From NCBI GenBank assembly GCA_026388275.1, contig JAPLKB010000011.1, positions 1-64,000 on the forward strand: a DNA stretch of 64,000 bases, read 5' to 3'. The notes below the pieces were generated by a model. The model was given only the letters and a program-made list of their open reading frames with translations, was not told the DNA's origin and did not search any database. The position numbers were made by a program, and so were the translations under genes. Origin of the DNA: Pseudomonadota bacterium (GTDB lineage Bacteria; Desulfobacterota; Syntrophorhabdia; Syntrophorhabdales; Syntrophorhabdaceae). Each line of letters begins with the position of its first letter. Positions within the stretch are counted from its first letter, which is position 1. Of the stretch, positions 53,628 to 62,495 are shown in pieces.

Positions 53628-54463
53628 TTTTTCGCTATAAAGATCCTGTCGTCCTTATTAAATTTCACATTGCCTCTTTCTTTCAACTCTGCCAGCATTT
53701 TTTCCCTGACAACCTCAGGGTTGACATCCTTCGATATAAATTCTTTCTTAAAATCGATGTATTGTGCAAGATGGCTACTATCATTTTTTGTGAACATCAA
53801 AGCGTTCGGGTAATCAATTGATTTTATTCTGCTGAAATATTTTTTTAGAATGGTCTCTCCGTTCTCTGCGGAAAAATGCCTGATAACCTCTCTTAAATTG
53901 CTGAAATTAAAGAAATCTTCTCCTTCTATAAGCATGGATTCGCTATGAGTTATGACAAGAAATACCCCTTCGGGGCAAAGAAGCCTCTTTGCTTCGGATA
54001 GTGCTCCTGGAAAAAAATAGAGCGAGTATGCCGACACAATCAGATCAAAGGAGTCCGGGGGCATTTCGATTGGTGAAGGCAGTTGTATCCTTTCAAAAAT
54101 TGCTTTCTTTGCAATTTTATCGGCTGCTTTTAAAAAACCTGCTTTGTTTTCATCAAGACAGTCGATACCGAAAGCAAGGTCAAGTCCTTCCTCGAGTCCT
54201 TCCTCAAACCAGCCGTAACCGCATCCGAGGTCGAGCATGGTGTGGGTTTTGTCCCATTTAATCTCATTTTTTGCAATATTTCTTATATCTTCCTTATTTT
54301 CGGAATGTTCCTTGATAAGATCGCTGATTTTCCTGTGGAACGCCAAATTTGCATAGCTTTTTATCGTCTCGTTCATCCTTGGATTTATAACGCAGCGGTC
54401 TGCTTTTGTAAATAAAAAGTTGCTCACAGTAAAGCAATGCGTGAACGGGGTATCAGTTTTCAT
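53624..54463 (-). CDS. Class I SAM-dependent methyltransferase
   Basis: A 279-residue methyltransferase with motif I MLDLGCGYGWF (about 76-86), the acidic end of strand 2 in FGIDCLD, motif IV FDLIVSAYSLY and the LLCPEGVFLV strand. Substrate unknown. The start at 54463 is uncertain; an ATG at 54376 (MNETIKSYANL) is an alternative and gives a more typical N-terminus. First in an operon with the Nudix and MFS genes (4-bp and 8-bp overlaps). Confidence 0.85.
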   Translation of the reverse strand: MKTDTPFTHCFTVSNFLFTKADRCVINPRMNETIKSYANLAFHRKISDLIKEHSENKEDIRNIAKNEIKWDKTHTMLDLGCGYGWFEEGLEEGLDLAFGIDCLDENKAGFLKAADKIAKKAIFERIQLPSPIEMPPDSFDLIVSAYSLYFFPGALSEAKRLLCPEGVFLVITHSESMLIEGEDFFNFSNLREVIRHFSAENGETILKKYFSRIKSIDYPNALMFTKNDSSHLAQYIDFKKEFISKDVNPEVVREKMLAELKERGNVKFNKDDRIFIAKK

Positions 54464-54615
54464 TGAAAAAGTTATTTCTTTTCTTAAGAATGTTTCTGCC
54501 CCTAACGTGTCCGAAAGGAATGTAAAGCTGTATCTTATTTTTTAATGATATCTACTTGGTCTTCCTAACAATAAAAACAGTTTAAGAAATAAGCATATGC
54601 ATGTTATTTGAAAAT

Positions 54616-55311
54616 TTATCGAATGAGCTGCCCCTTCCGGTTATAGAGCCGCAAATCCAAAATGGATCCTTTACTGTCGAGATAGGTTACGGCTTTTGCT
54701 AAATCTTTCTCCCTGTTATAACCTTCAATAAAGTAACGCTCCACTTTTATTCTCTTACCATTAGCGTCATAGTAGGTGATTTGCTTTTCTATACCATTCT
54801 TTCTAACAGGCTTTTCAGGGTAATGGACCTCTACCTTTTCCTTCTTACCATGGCCGTCGTAGTAAACAACCTGCTTGGTTATCCCCTTTTTTTCGATATA
54901 ATTGTGGTCATAGTGAGTTTCTTCCTTAACTTCTTTTCCATCGCTGTCATAGTAAAGAATGTTTTTTACTATCCCATTATCTTTGCTGTAAATATCGTTG
55001 TAATAAGTCTCTGATTTTACCTCCCTCTCATCACTGTCGTAATAACCAACAGATTTTGCTATCCCCTTATCTTTGCTGTAAATGTCGTTGTAATATACCT
55101 CTGAGCTTATCCTCTTGTCTTTATCGTTGTAATAAATGATAAACTTGGCCAATCCATTCTTGTAAGTTTCATCATTTACATTCAAAACAATTTCTATTGT
55201 TTTTCCTCCATGCTCATTTCGCGTGTCTATAGTCCTTGTAGTCTCTGCCGCTGCATGGCTTGACATGGTAAGAAGCAACGCCGCAAATGCTAATGTAATA
55301 TTTTTCATCAT
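54616..55311 (-). CDS. Secreted repeat protein with YYD-x-G motifs
   Basis: A 231-residue exported protein I cannot name. The signal peptide (about 1-22, ending SHAAAE) is followed by about six imperfect repeats of 29-31 residues of the form G-I-x-K-x-x-x-Y-Y-D-x-x-G-K-x-x-K-x-E-x-x-Y. The second and third are almost identical (YYNDIYSKD), a recent duplication. The pattern recalls MORN-like or other beta-hairpin repeats, suggesting a surface or periplasmic scaffold. A tandem ATGATG start; no strong Shine-Dalgarno. It is not clearly in an operon. Confidence 0.72.
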   Translation of the reverse strand: MMKNITLAFAALLLTMSSHAAAETTRTIDTRNEHGGKTIEIVLNVNDETYKNGLAKFIIYYNDKDKRISSEVYYNDIYSKDKGIAKSVGYYDSDEREVKSETYYNDIYSKDNGIVKNILYYDSDGKEVKEETHYDHNYIEKKGITKQVVYYDGHGKKEKVEVHYPEKPVRKNGIEKQITYYDANGKRIKVERYFIEGYNREKDLAKAVTYLDSKGSILDLRLYNRKGQLIR

Positions 55312-55666
55312 TTCTGTTTTTTAAATTTAGATAAATGTTATCACACATTATCTTTCAGATAATCAAGCTCAAGATTTTTCTGAACGTGTCTTTGCTAATT
55401 TTAACAGGCGGCAGACAAATTATTTGAGAATGTGATTAAGGGTAGAATTGAGTGGAAGAATGTTGGAAACGTCTTAACAAATTAAGAAATTCCAATCCTA
55501 CCTGCTGTGTTTTTTAAACGTTATTTACTTTTTTACGAGTGCCCCAAAGATCCCCCCTGATGTCCTGTTTCAATCATTGTAAAGTTCTGCTCTTTGAGGC
55601 CCTCTCCTAAAACCAGGGTGTTACATATAAAGTTGACTTTTTATTTTCTTGCCGTTAATATAACGT
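55312..55666. other. Gap before ftsB
   Basis: About 355 bp between divergent genes. Apart from a promoter-like site close to ftsB (55633-55661), I see no gene, repeat or strong hairpin. The sequence is AT-rich near the ends. Confidence 0.5.
55633..55661 (+). promoter_or_regulatory. Possible ftsB promoter, leaderless arrangement
   Basis: TTGACT (55633-55638), a 17-bp spacer and TAATAT (55656-55661) are followed 5 bp later by the ATG at 55667. No Shine-Dalgarno is present, so a transcript could start at or next to the start codon. Confidence 0.45.
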
Positions 55667-55951
55667 ATGCTTGACGAAACAATAAAAAAGTATGGTCTTG
55701 CCATACTTATGATTGCATTGATGTTTTCACTGCTTTTTGCTGACGGTGGTATTATTGGATATATTAAAACGAAAATGGAAATAAGAAAGGTAAATGGCGA
55801 AATACAAAAGTTTGAAAAAGAGAATATTGTCCTGATGCGTGAGATGGAAAGACTCCAGAAGGACGACAAATATCTTGAAGATGTGGTAAGAACGAAATAC
55901 GGTTTTTTGCGTGAAGGCGAAAAACTTTACATGGTTGAGAAAGAAAAATAG
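55667..55951 (+). CDS. ftsB: Septum formation initiator (FtsB/DivIC-like)
   Basis: A 94-residue single-pass membrane protein of the FtsB/DivIC family, which bridges FtsQ/FtsL in the divisome. One N-terminal helix (about 10-28) is followed by a periplasmic coiled coil (about 35-70, VNGEIQKFEKENIVLMREM) and the family ending DVVRTKYGFLREGEKLY. The stop is 1 bp before the radical SAM start. No ribosome binding site is apparent. Confidence 0.88.
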   Translation: MLDETIKKYGLAILMIALMFSLLFADGGIIGYIKTKMEIRKVNGEIQKFEKENIVLMREMERLQKDDKYLEDVVRTKYGFLREGEKLYMVEKEK

Positions 55952-55952
55952 T

Positions 55953-56828
55953 ATGAGGTACGAAGGTGCAATATACAGACCGCCCAGCGAGGCAGACAGT
56001 CTAATCCTGCAGGTAACTATAGGATGTTCTCATAATAAATGTACATTCTGCGGGTCTTTTAAAGATAAAAAATTCAGAGTAAGAAGCTTTGATGAAGTTA
56101 AAGAAGATGTTGATGAAGCCAAAGTATATGCAAGGTATATCAAAAGAGTCTTTATTGCTGACGGGGATGCCCTTATAATACCGCAGAAAAGGCTTATTCC
56201 CATAGTAGAGCTTATAAATGATGCTTTCCCGAAGCTTGAGAGAATAGGTGTTTACGGCAACACAAAATCCATTTTAAAAAAATCAGTGGAAGATCTGAAG
56301 GCACTGAAAGAACTCGGGGTAGGAATCATCTACCTTGGTGTGGAATCAGGGGATCAGGTCACACTTGACAGGGTATGTAAGGGGACTGTTCTGGACAAAA
56401 CTGCTGAGGCAGCAAAAAGGGTAAAAGACGCGGGCATTATACTTTCGGTGACTGTGCTGCTGGGCCTTGCCGGGGTTGAACGAAGCAGGATACACGCTGA
56501 GGAGACAGGAAAATTCTTAAGCAGGATTGACCCTGATTATGCAGGCGCCCTGAGCATTATTCTGGTGCCGGGGACCCCGCTGGCAGAAGAAGTGAGAAAG
56601 GGCACATTCAAAGCCCCTGATCCTTATCAATTGCTTGAAGAACTGGCCATTATGATTGAAAATATCGATGCAACACATATGTTTTTTGCCTCCAACCATG
56701 CCTCAAATTACCTCCCTGTTAAGGCATGGCTTCCCGAAGAAAAAGAAAGGACTTTAAATGCAATCAGGCATGTCCTGAAACAAAAAGACCCCTCCATGCT
56801 GAGACCCGAATCCATGAGGGCTCTCTAA
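55953..56828 (+). CDS. Radical SAM protein with CX4CX2C cluster motif
   Basis: A 291-residue radical SAM enzyme. The cluster cysteines are C25, C30 and C33 in G-C-S-H-N-K-C-T-F-C, giving CX4CX2C rather than the canonical CX3CX2C; I associate this spacing with a subfamily whose function is undefined. Later radical SAM segments include GVYGNTKSIL, YLGVESGD and VTVLLGLAG. No B12 or SPASM domain is seen. ATG at 55953 is preferred over an in-frame ATG inside ftsB. It overlaps the YbgC gene by 1 bp. Confidence 0.83.
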   Translation: MRYEGAIYRPPSEADSLILQVTIGCSHNKCTFCGSFKDKKFRVRSFDEVKEDVDEAKVYARYIKRVFIADGDALIIPQKRLIPIVELINDAFPKLERIGVYGNTKSILKKSVEDLKALKELGVGIIYLGVESGDQVTLDRVCKGTVLDKTAEAAKRVKDAGIILSVTVLLGLAGVERSRIHAEETGKFLSRIDPDYAGALSIILVPGTPLAEEVRKGTFKAPDPYQLLEELAIMIENIDATHMFFASNHASNYLPVKAWLPEEKERTLNAIRHVLKQKDPSMLRPESMRAL

Positions 56829-57268
56829 TGAATAACCCGAAAAAATCGGAAAAGGTCAAGGATTTTGAAACTATTGACATGACTGTTCGCGTAAGGTATG
56901 CGGATACGGACAAGATGGGAATCGTATATCACGGAACATACCCCGTATATTTTGAGGTTGGAAGAAGCGAGTATATAAGAAAAAAAGGTTTTACATACAG
57001 AGATTTTGAAGAAATGGGCTATCAACTTGTAGTTGTCGAACTGGAGGCAAGATACTATGGTTCCGCAACCTACGACGACCTGATTACTGTTAGAACCGGC
57101 ATATCCGAGCTAAAATCAAGAGGGCTTACATTCCATTATGAGATATACAAAAACGGCAACATGATAGTGGAAGGAAGGACAAAGCACATCTGTTTAAACG
57201 CAGGTAAAAAGCCTGTATTAATACCCTCGCCCCTTGTTGAAATCCTGAAGGATGTCAAACCCCGATAA
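56828..57268 (+). CDS. YbgC-type acyl-CoA thioesterase
   Basis: A 146-residue hot-dog-fold thioesterase of the YbgC/4-hydroxybenzoyl-CoA thioesterase family. The signature is R-Y-A-D-T-D-K-M-G-I-V-Y-H-G-T-Y, with the catalytic Asp, followed by F-E-V-G-R-S-E-Y-I. Members hydrolyse short-chain or aromatic acyl-CoA thioesters. It overlaps the radical SAM gene by 1 bp (TAATG) and the following heptosyltransferase gene by 17 bp. It may belong to the same operon for transcriptional reasons only. Confidence 0.9.
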   Translation: MNNPKKSEKVKDFETIDMTVRVRYADTDKMGIVYHGTYPVYFEVGRSEYIRKKGFTYRDFEEMGYQLVVVELEARYYGSATYDDLITVRTGISELKSRGLTFHYEIYKNGNMIVEGRTKHICLNAGKKPVLIPSPLVEILKDVKPR

Positions 57269-58319
57269 TATTCTGGTGATCCGATTAAGCTCCCTGGGCG
57301 ATGTACTTATGAGCATCCCCGCTGTTATGGCTATCAGAAAAACATATAATGATGCCCGTATTTTATGGCTTGTTGAGGGTTCTGTCAGCAAGTTTCTTTC
57401 ATATCAGAGCTTTATCGACGGTGTGATAGAATTTCCAAGGCAGAGTATTGTTAAAGCCATTAAAAAAAGAGATCCTCTTCGGGCAGTGAAAGAGATGAAT
57501 GCCTTTTTAGAGAGGCTGAGACAGGTAAACTATGATATTATTGCCGATTTTCACGGAATAATCAAAAGTGCAATATTTTCGGTTCTTGCCCGTGGAAACA
57601 GAAGGATTGGTTTTGGAAAGATATATGCAAAGGAAAAAAGCCACCTTTTTTACGGTGAAAAGGTTACTGCCGGCAATAACAGGATTCATAAAGTTGAAAA
57701 AAATATGCTGATTGCACAATACCTTGGTGCCGGCAAAGAAGCTCCAGAGGTGAATCTTTTTGTCCCCTCTGAAGTGGAAAGCTATGTAGACAGTTTTTTT
57801 TCAGAGGCAGGTATTTCCGGGCCTGTTTTTGCAGTAAACCCTTTCTCCAGCAGTGGAAGCTCATATAAAAGATGGGATATCAGGCATTATGGAGAATTAA
57901 ATAAAAAGATAAATAATGAAATAGGCGGCCATGTGTTGATATTGTGGGGCCCCGGCGAAAAAGAAGAAGCGGAATATTTAAGGCAGATTTCAGGTAATCG
58001 GTCATTATTATCCTGCCCGACAGATGTGCCGCAGCTTTTTGCACTTTTGAAGAAGGCTGATATGTATATCGGCGGCGATACCGGTGTTATGCACCTTGCA
58101 GTATTTGCAGACACGCCTGTTGTTGCAATATTCGGCCCTACGGATGTCAGCATTAACGCCCCTTATGGTCAGAATAACATAATAATAAGAAAGGAACTGC
58201 CCTGCAGCCCCTGTAAAAACAAGAAGTGCCAAAACAGAAAGTGCGTTGAAGATATTACGGTAGATGAGGTTTTTGAGGCAGTCGTAAAGATGTACAGGAA
58301 AAGCATCAGCAATAACTGA
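57252..58319 (+). CDS. GT9-family heptosyltransferase
   Basis: A 355-residue glycosyltransferase of family 9 (ADP-heptose:LPS heptosyltransferase). Opening NILVIRLSSLGDVLMSIPA is the family signature. GGDTGVMHLA is the donor-binding motif, and the C-terminal cysteine-rich end (CSPCKNKKC) is common in GT9. It probably adds a heptose to the inner LPS core; whether it is WaaC or another step is not readable. The ATG overlaps the thioesterase gene. The nearby waaF and hld genes support LPS synthesis. Confidence 0.88.
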   Translation: MSNPDNILVIRLSSLGDVLMSIPAVMAIRKTYNDARILWLVEGSVSKFLSYQSFIDGVIEFPRQSIVKAIKKRDPLRAVKEMNAFLERLRQVNYDIIADFHGIIKSAIFSVLARGNRRIGFGKIYAKEKSHLFYGEKVTAGNNRIHKVEKNMLIAQYLGAGKEAPEVNLFVPSEVESYVDSFFSEAGISGPVFAVNPFSSSGSSYKRWDIRHYGELNKKINNEIGGHVLILWGPGEKEEAEYLRQISGNRSLLSCPTDVPQLFALLKKADMYIGGDTGVMHLAVFADTPVVAIFGPTDVSINAPYGQNNIIIRKELPCSPCKNKKCQNRKCVEDITVDEVFEAVVKMYRKSISNN

Positions 58320-58345
58320 TCGCTGGAAACCGGAAAGGGGAATTT

Positions 58346-59848
58346 ATGAAGGTACTGTTTATATATCCCAACTTATATGCTCAGATAGGATTCAGTTACG
58401 GAATTTCATATATATCGGGTCTTTTAAAAGCAAAGGGCATAGAGACCTATCTGCTTAATGTAAATGAAAAACTCGGTTATCCTCTCGATTTCGACAGGAT
58501 TAAAAAGGATGTCCTTTCTATTAGACCTGATTTTATAGGATTCTCTGTACTTACCAACCAGTACAAATATGCCATTGATATTGCCCGGAGTATTAAGGGG
58601 TACTATGATGCCCCTATAGTTTTTGGAGGAATCCACCCGACCATGGACCCGCACGATACAATCGCCGAAGCATCTGTAGATTATCTATGCATCGGAGAAG
58701 GTGAAGAGGCATTTCTCGAACTTATTCAAAGAGGCGATCCTAAAGGCGTAAGGAATATCGGCTATAAAGATGGGGGTGCCGTAATTCTTGAGCCCCTGCG
58801 TCCATTTACGGACATAACAAAGCTGCCCTTCAAGGACTACGATATTTTTGATTTTCAACAGATGATAGATGCAAAAGACGGATGGGTGGGGCTTCTCGCT
58901 TCGAGAGGGTGCCCCTTCCGGTGTACCTATTGCCTGAATCATAAGATAATGAAACTGTACAAAGACAACGGCCACCTGCCGAAGGAATATTTGAGGAGAC
59001 ACAAGGTAGATGACGTAATAGGCGAGATCGGATATATACTTTCCAGATATAAACGGATAAAAATGTTTATATTCGATGATGATGTGTTTACCTTTGACAA
59101 AGCGTGGCTCAAGGAATTTTCAGAAAAATACAGGGAAATAACCGACATCGGCTTTGTATGTAATGCGCATGCACGTATATTTGACGAAGATATGGCTCTA
59201 TACCTTAAAAACGCAGGATGTAAAATAGTCAAATTCGGACTGGAAAGCGGCAGCGATAGAATACGAAGAAACGTGCTGAACAGGTATATGACAAATAAGG
59301 ATATTGAACGGGCGTTTAAAGTATCACATAAATTTGGACTTCATACATCTGCATTTGTTATGATAGGATTGCCTCACGAAGAAAAAATTGATATGGTGGA
59401 AACAATGGACCTTCTTGGAAGGATACAGCCTGGAAGAATACGCTGGTCATTATTCTTTCCTTTTATTGGCACAAAGGCGTATGATATTGCAAAAAAGGCC
59501 GGTCAGATCGATTTTAACAAAATGGGTCTCCTCGATAATTTTACTGATGAGACCTGTATGATGCTCGGGGAAGATGCAGACCTTTTTGTAAATAAATTAA
59601 AGGCCATGTTCTGTCTGTTTTTGAACGGTTATGCAGATATGGACGGAAAGCAGAAATACATGCAGCTTGTCAGGGAGGTTGAGTCGGCGACAGCGGAAAG
59701 CTGGCATGAAAACAAAGAACTTTTTATACAGCGGATGAATATGCTGGATAAAGAGATGGAAGAACAAGAAAGGTGTTTCTACACAATAAAATACAATGCT
59801 TTTATGGGTGTGAGAAGTGACTGGAAAGACGATAGTTTATCTGCCTAA
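58346..59848 (+). CDS. B12-binding radical SAM protein
   Basis: A 500-residue class B radical SAM enzyme. An N-terminal cobalamin-binding domain (about 1-140, with D-F-I-G-F-S, GGIHPT and IGEGE) precedes the radical SAM domain, with cluster motif C189-P-F-R-C-T-Y-C196. A helical C-terminal region follows. Family members methylate or rearrange unactivated carbon, often in lipids, hopanoids or sugars. It lies between two heptosyltransferase genes (27-bp gap before; 32-bp overlap after), which suggests, but does not prove, modification of the LPS core or lipid A. Confidence 0.9.
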   Translation: MKVLFIYPNLYAQIGFSYGISYISGLLKAKGIETYLLNVNEKLGYPLDFDRIKKDVLSIRPDFIGFSVLTNQYKYAIDIARSIKGYYDAPIVFGGIHPTMDPHDTIAEASVDYLCIGEGEEAFLELIQRGDPKGVRNIGYKDGGAVILEPLRPFTDITKLPFKDYDIFDFQQMIDAKDGWVGLLASRGCPFRCTYCLNHKIMKLYKDNGHLPKEYLRRHKVDDVIGEIGYILSRYKRIKMFIFDDDVFTFDKAWLKEFSEKYREITDIGFVCNAHARIFDEDMALYLKNAGCKIVKFGLESGSDRIRRNVLNRYMTNKDIERAFKVSHKFGLHTSAFVMIGLPHEEKIDMVETMDLLGRIQPGRIRWSLFFPFIGTKAYDIAKKAGQIDFNKMGLLDNFTDETCMMLGEDADLFVNKLKAMFCLFLNGYADMDGKQKYMQLVREVESATAESWHENKELFIQRMNMLDKEMEEQERCFYTIKYNAFMGVRSDWKDDSLSA

Positions 59849-60848
59849 CTGGCTGGGTGATATGGTGATGGCAATCCCTTTTCTTAATTCCCTGAGGGCA
59901 TCCCTCAACGGTGATCTGTGGGGGATTGGAAAAGCAAACGCCATACATATTTACAACGGTCTCGGCATTTTTGACAGGTTTATGCCCTTGGAAAGCAGAG
60001 GGCCTATCCCGTTGCTTGATATGATAACCCTTGTGAAAGATCTTGATTTTGAGAGAGGCATTGCATTGCCCCATTCTTTCCGTTCTGCTCTTCTCTTCTA
60101 TTTGGCCCGTATCAACGAAAGAATCGGATACCCCAGAAATAAGAGAGGTTTTATGCTCACGCAGCATGTGGCAGAAGGCAATATACTTGAACCCACCGTA
60201 GAGCATTACCTGAAGATTATTGATGCTCTGGGCGGTAAAAGGCTGTCTGATACACCTGCTCTTTGCGTTACGGAAGATGAGGAGCATAAATTTGACCAGA
60301 GCAATATGGATATTAATAAACCCTATGTGGCCTTTATTGTCGGTGCTCAATACGGTCCGTCAAAATGCTGGCCCCCCGGTCATTTCTCGAAACTTGCTGA
60401 TATGATCGCAGAGAATTATGGTATGAAAGTATATGTATTACCGGGTAAAGGCGAGGAAGATCTTGCCCGTGAGATTTATAACGAAACTGAACGGAAAGAA
60501 TTTATAGTAATAAAACCTATGGGCATAAGAGAGTTGAAGGTTTGCCTTTCAAGGGCATCGGTTGTTGTGAGCAATGATACGGGTCCAAGACATATTTCGG
60601 CAGCGCTTTCTGTACCCACTATTGTGCTTTTGGGACCTATGGATGAAAGGTATACCCAATATCCGAATAATTATACATATCAGATCAGCGAAAATATACC
60701 GTGCAGGCCCTGTAATAACAAAAAATGCAATAAAAACCACGAATGCCTGAAAGACATAAGCCCGAAAGAGGTATTTTTGAAGCTGGGAGAAATTATTGAA
60801 AAGAGGCAACAAAGTGAAGAAACTAAAGCCGGAAGGGAAAACAGGTGA
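59817..60848 (+). CDS. waaF: ADP-heptose:LPS heptosyltransferase II
   Basis: A 343-residue GT9 enzyme, most like WaaF. The family opening YLPNWLGDMVMAIPFL is the WaaF type, and later blocks are GAQYGPSKCWP and SNDTGPRHISAAL, with a cysteine-rich end (CRPCNNKKC). It adds the second heptose to the inner LPS core. The start is GTG at 59817, inside the upstream gene; a ribosome binding site is weak (tgagaag). It overlaps hldA by 4 bp. Confidence 0.92.
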   Translation: MTGKTIVYLPNWLGDMVMAIPFLNSLRASLNGDLWGIGKANAIHIYNGLGIFDRFMPLESRGPIPLLDMITLVKDLDFERGIALPHSFRSALLFYLARINERIGYPRNKRGFMLTQHVAEGNILEPTVEHYLKIIDALGGKRLSDTPALCVTEDEEHKFDQSNMDINKPYVAFIVGAQYGPSKCWPPGHFSKLADMIAENYGMKVYVLPGKGEEDLAREIYNETERKEFIVIKPMGIRELKVCLSRASVVVSNDTGPRHISAALSVPTIVLLGPMDERYTQYPNNYTYQISENIPCRPCNNKKCNKNHECLKDISPKEVFLKLGEIIEKRQQSEETKAGRENR

Positions 60849-61864
60849 AGGTGAAAAAAGAGAAGCATAAGGAAGAAGGGGTAGAACAGGGATTCAGCAT
60901 AGAAAAAATCATCGGCCGGTTTAAAGGGAAAAAGATTTGTGTTATCGGGGATATCATCGCTGATGTCTATATCTTCGGAAAACCATACAGGCTTTCAAGA
61001 GAAGCACCCGTTGTTGTTGTAAAGCATGAAGAAGAAAGGATATATCCTGGCAGTGCAGGGAACACGATAAACAACCTTCTGACACTTGGAGCGCAGGTAT
61101 TTCCCATTGGTTTTATCGGTGAGGACAATGCAGGGGACAGGCTGATGGAATATTTTTCCCGCTGCAAAAACGTAGTAATTGACGGACTTGTAAGACACAA
61201 AGGGGAAACGGTTACAAAGACAAGAATAATGGCAGGAGATACCCATACATCAAAGCAACAGGTAATACGGATAGACAAGGACAGCAATAAACCTGTCCCG
61301 CAGAAGGCGAGAGAGCTTTTTACAAAAAAACTGGCGGATATTGCTCATGACATGGATGCGTTTATTCTTTCCGACTATGGACATGGTACAGTTGATGCCG
61401 GGACTATTGAAACCATGAAAGGGGTAGCGAAAAACAGAATAGTTGTCGGTGATTCACGGTACAACCTCAACGCCTTTAAGGGATTTACAATCATTGCGCC
61501 TAACGAGTCGGAGGCTTATGCGCTCAGCTCTATGGATGAAGGACATGATATTGAAGCAGCGGGCAGAAAGATTATGGACTTTATGGATATTGGAGCACTG
61601 CTCATTACAAGGGGAAATAAAGGTATGAGCCTTTTCCAGAAAGATGGAAAGGTTCATCATATACCTATCTCAGGGACTGATGATGTGACAGATGTAACGG
61701 GTGCCGGTGATACTGTGTGTTCTGCGCTGGCGCTTTCACTCGCAGCCGGCGCTGACTTCTACACAGCTTCACGGATTGCCAATTATGCAGCCGGTATAGT
61801 TGTAATGAAAAGAGGCACTGCAACGGTTAATATGCAGGAACTGAAAGCAGTATTGAATATTTAA
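60845..61864 (+). CDS. hldA: D-glycero-beta-D-manno-heptose-7-phosphate kinase
   Basis: A 339-residue PfkB-family kinase equal to the N-terminal half of E. coli HldE (RfaE1). It phosphorylates heptose-7-phosphate at C1. Markers are the GDIIADVYIFG opening, S-R-E-A-P-V, GSAGNTINN and the DVTGAGDTV catalytic motif. The first 25 residues are lysine-rich and not conserved. Start is GTG at 60845 (or 60851). The adenylyltransferase half is a separate gene, hldC, 23 bp downstream. Confidence 0.94.
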   Translation: MKVKKEKHKEEGVEQGFSIEKIIGRFKGKKICVIGDIIADVYIFGKPYRLSREAPVVVVKHEEERIYPGSAGNTINNLLTLGAQVFPIGFIGEDNAGDRLMEYFSRCKNVVIDGLVRHKGETVTKTRIMAGDTHTSKQQVIRIDKDSNKPVPQKARELFTKKLADIAHDMDAFILSDYGHGTVDAGTIETMKGVAKNRIVVGDSRYNLNAFKGFTIIAPNESEAYALSSMDEGHDIEAAGRKIMDFMDIGALLITRGNKGMSLFQKDGKVHHIPISGTDDVTDVTGAGDTVCSALALSLAAGADFYTASRIANYAAGIVVMKRGTATVNMQELKAVLNI

Positions 61865-61887
61865 TAAAAAAACTTGAGACTGAAACC

Positions 61888-62361
61888 ATGGGACAGATAA
61901 TAAAAGAACTTGCTCAATTAAAAGACATTCTCGAAATAGAAAAGAAAAAAGGGAAAAAGATAGTCTTCGGGAACGGTTGTTTTGACATTCTTCATGTTGG
62001 CCATATAAGGTATTTGAAAGGCGCAAAGGAACTTGGCGACATCCTTATTATTGCAATAAACGATGATGTTTCTGTAGCGGAGCTGGGGAAGAGGAAGAAG
62101 GTCGTAACACCGGCAACGGAGAGGGTCGAGATCATTTCATCCCTGGAGTGTGTTGATTACGTGACAACATTCAGCGAGCCCACCGTAGAGCATCTGTTGC
62201 TTGAACTAAAACCACATATACACGCAAAGGGTACGGATTATACTGAGGATAACGTCCCGGAAAGGAATATTGTCCTGTCTTACGGAGGAAAAGTGGCCAT
62301 TGTGGGCGACCCCAAGGACCATTCCACACGGGATATAATCACATTAATCAAGCAGTCCTGA
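61888..62361 (+). CDS. hldC: D-glycero-beta-D-manno-heptose 1-phosphate adenylyltransferase
   Basis: A 157-residue nucleotidyltransferase equal to the C-terminal half of E. coli HldE (RfaE2). It makes ADP-D-glycero-beta-D-manno-heptose. The HIGH-type motif is GCFDILHVGHIRYL; I-A-I-N-D-D and the GTDYTEDNVPER block follow. It pairs with hldA to give a split form of the fused enzyme. gmhA and gmhB, needed for the same pathway, are not in the window. Confidence 0.95.
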   Translation: MGQIIKELAQLKDILEIEKKKGKKIVFGNGCFDILHVGHIRYLKGAKELGDILIIAINDDVSVAELGKRKKVVTPATERVEIISSLECVDYVTTFSEPTVEHLLLELKPHIHAKGTDYTEDNVPERNIVLSYGGKVAIVGDPKDHSTRDIITLIKQS

Positions 62362-62495
62362 TAAAGCAGTAAAAACAACATTCCCCGGTATCGGGCCAGG
62401 CCTGTTCGAGCTTTACGGGCCGTGACTTTGCTGGTGGAGGGGATAACCGGGTAAGAGCTTGCGGTTGTCCCGGTAATCACATTAAGGAGACTGAG
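62362..62495. other. Short GC-rich leader of metF
   Basis: This 134-bp gap contains short GC hairpins (cccg-gtat-cggg near 62384; ccggg/cccgg at 62447-62451 and 62469-62473) and the AAGGAGA ribosome binding site at 62484-62490. I recognise no riboswitch class, though a structured leader is possible. Confidence 0.35.

Noticed and set aside
62401-62480. tRNA suggested by a GTTCGAGC loop
   Set aside because: No acceptor, D or anticodon stems can be arranged around it.
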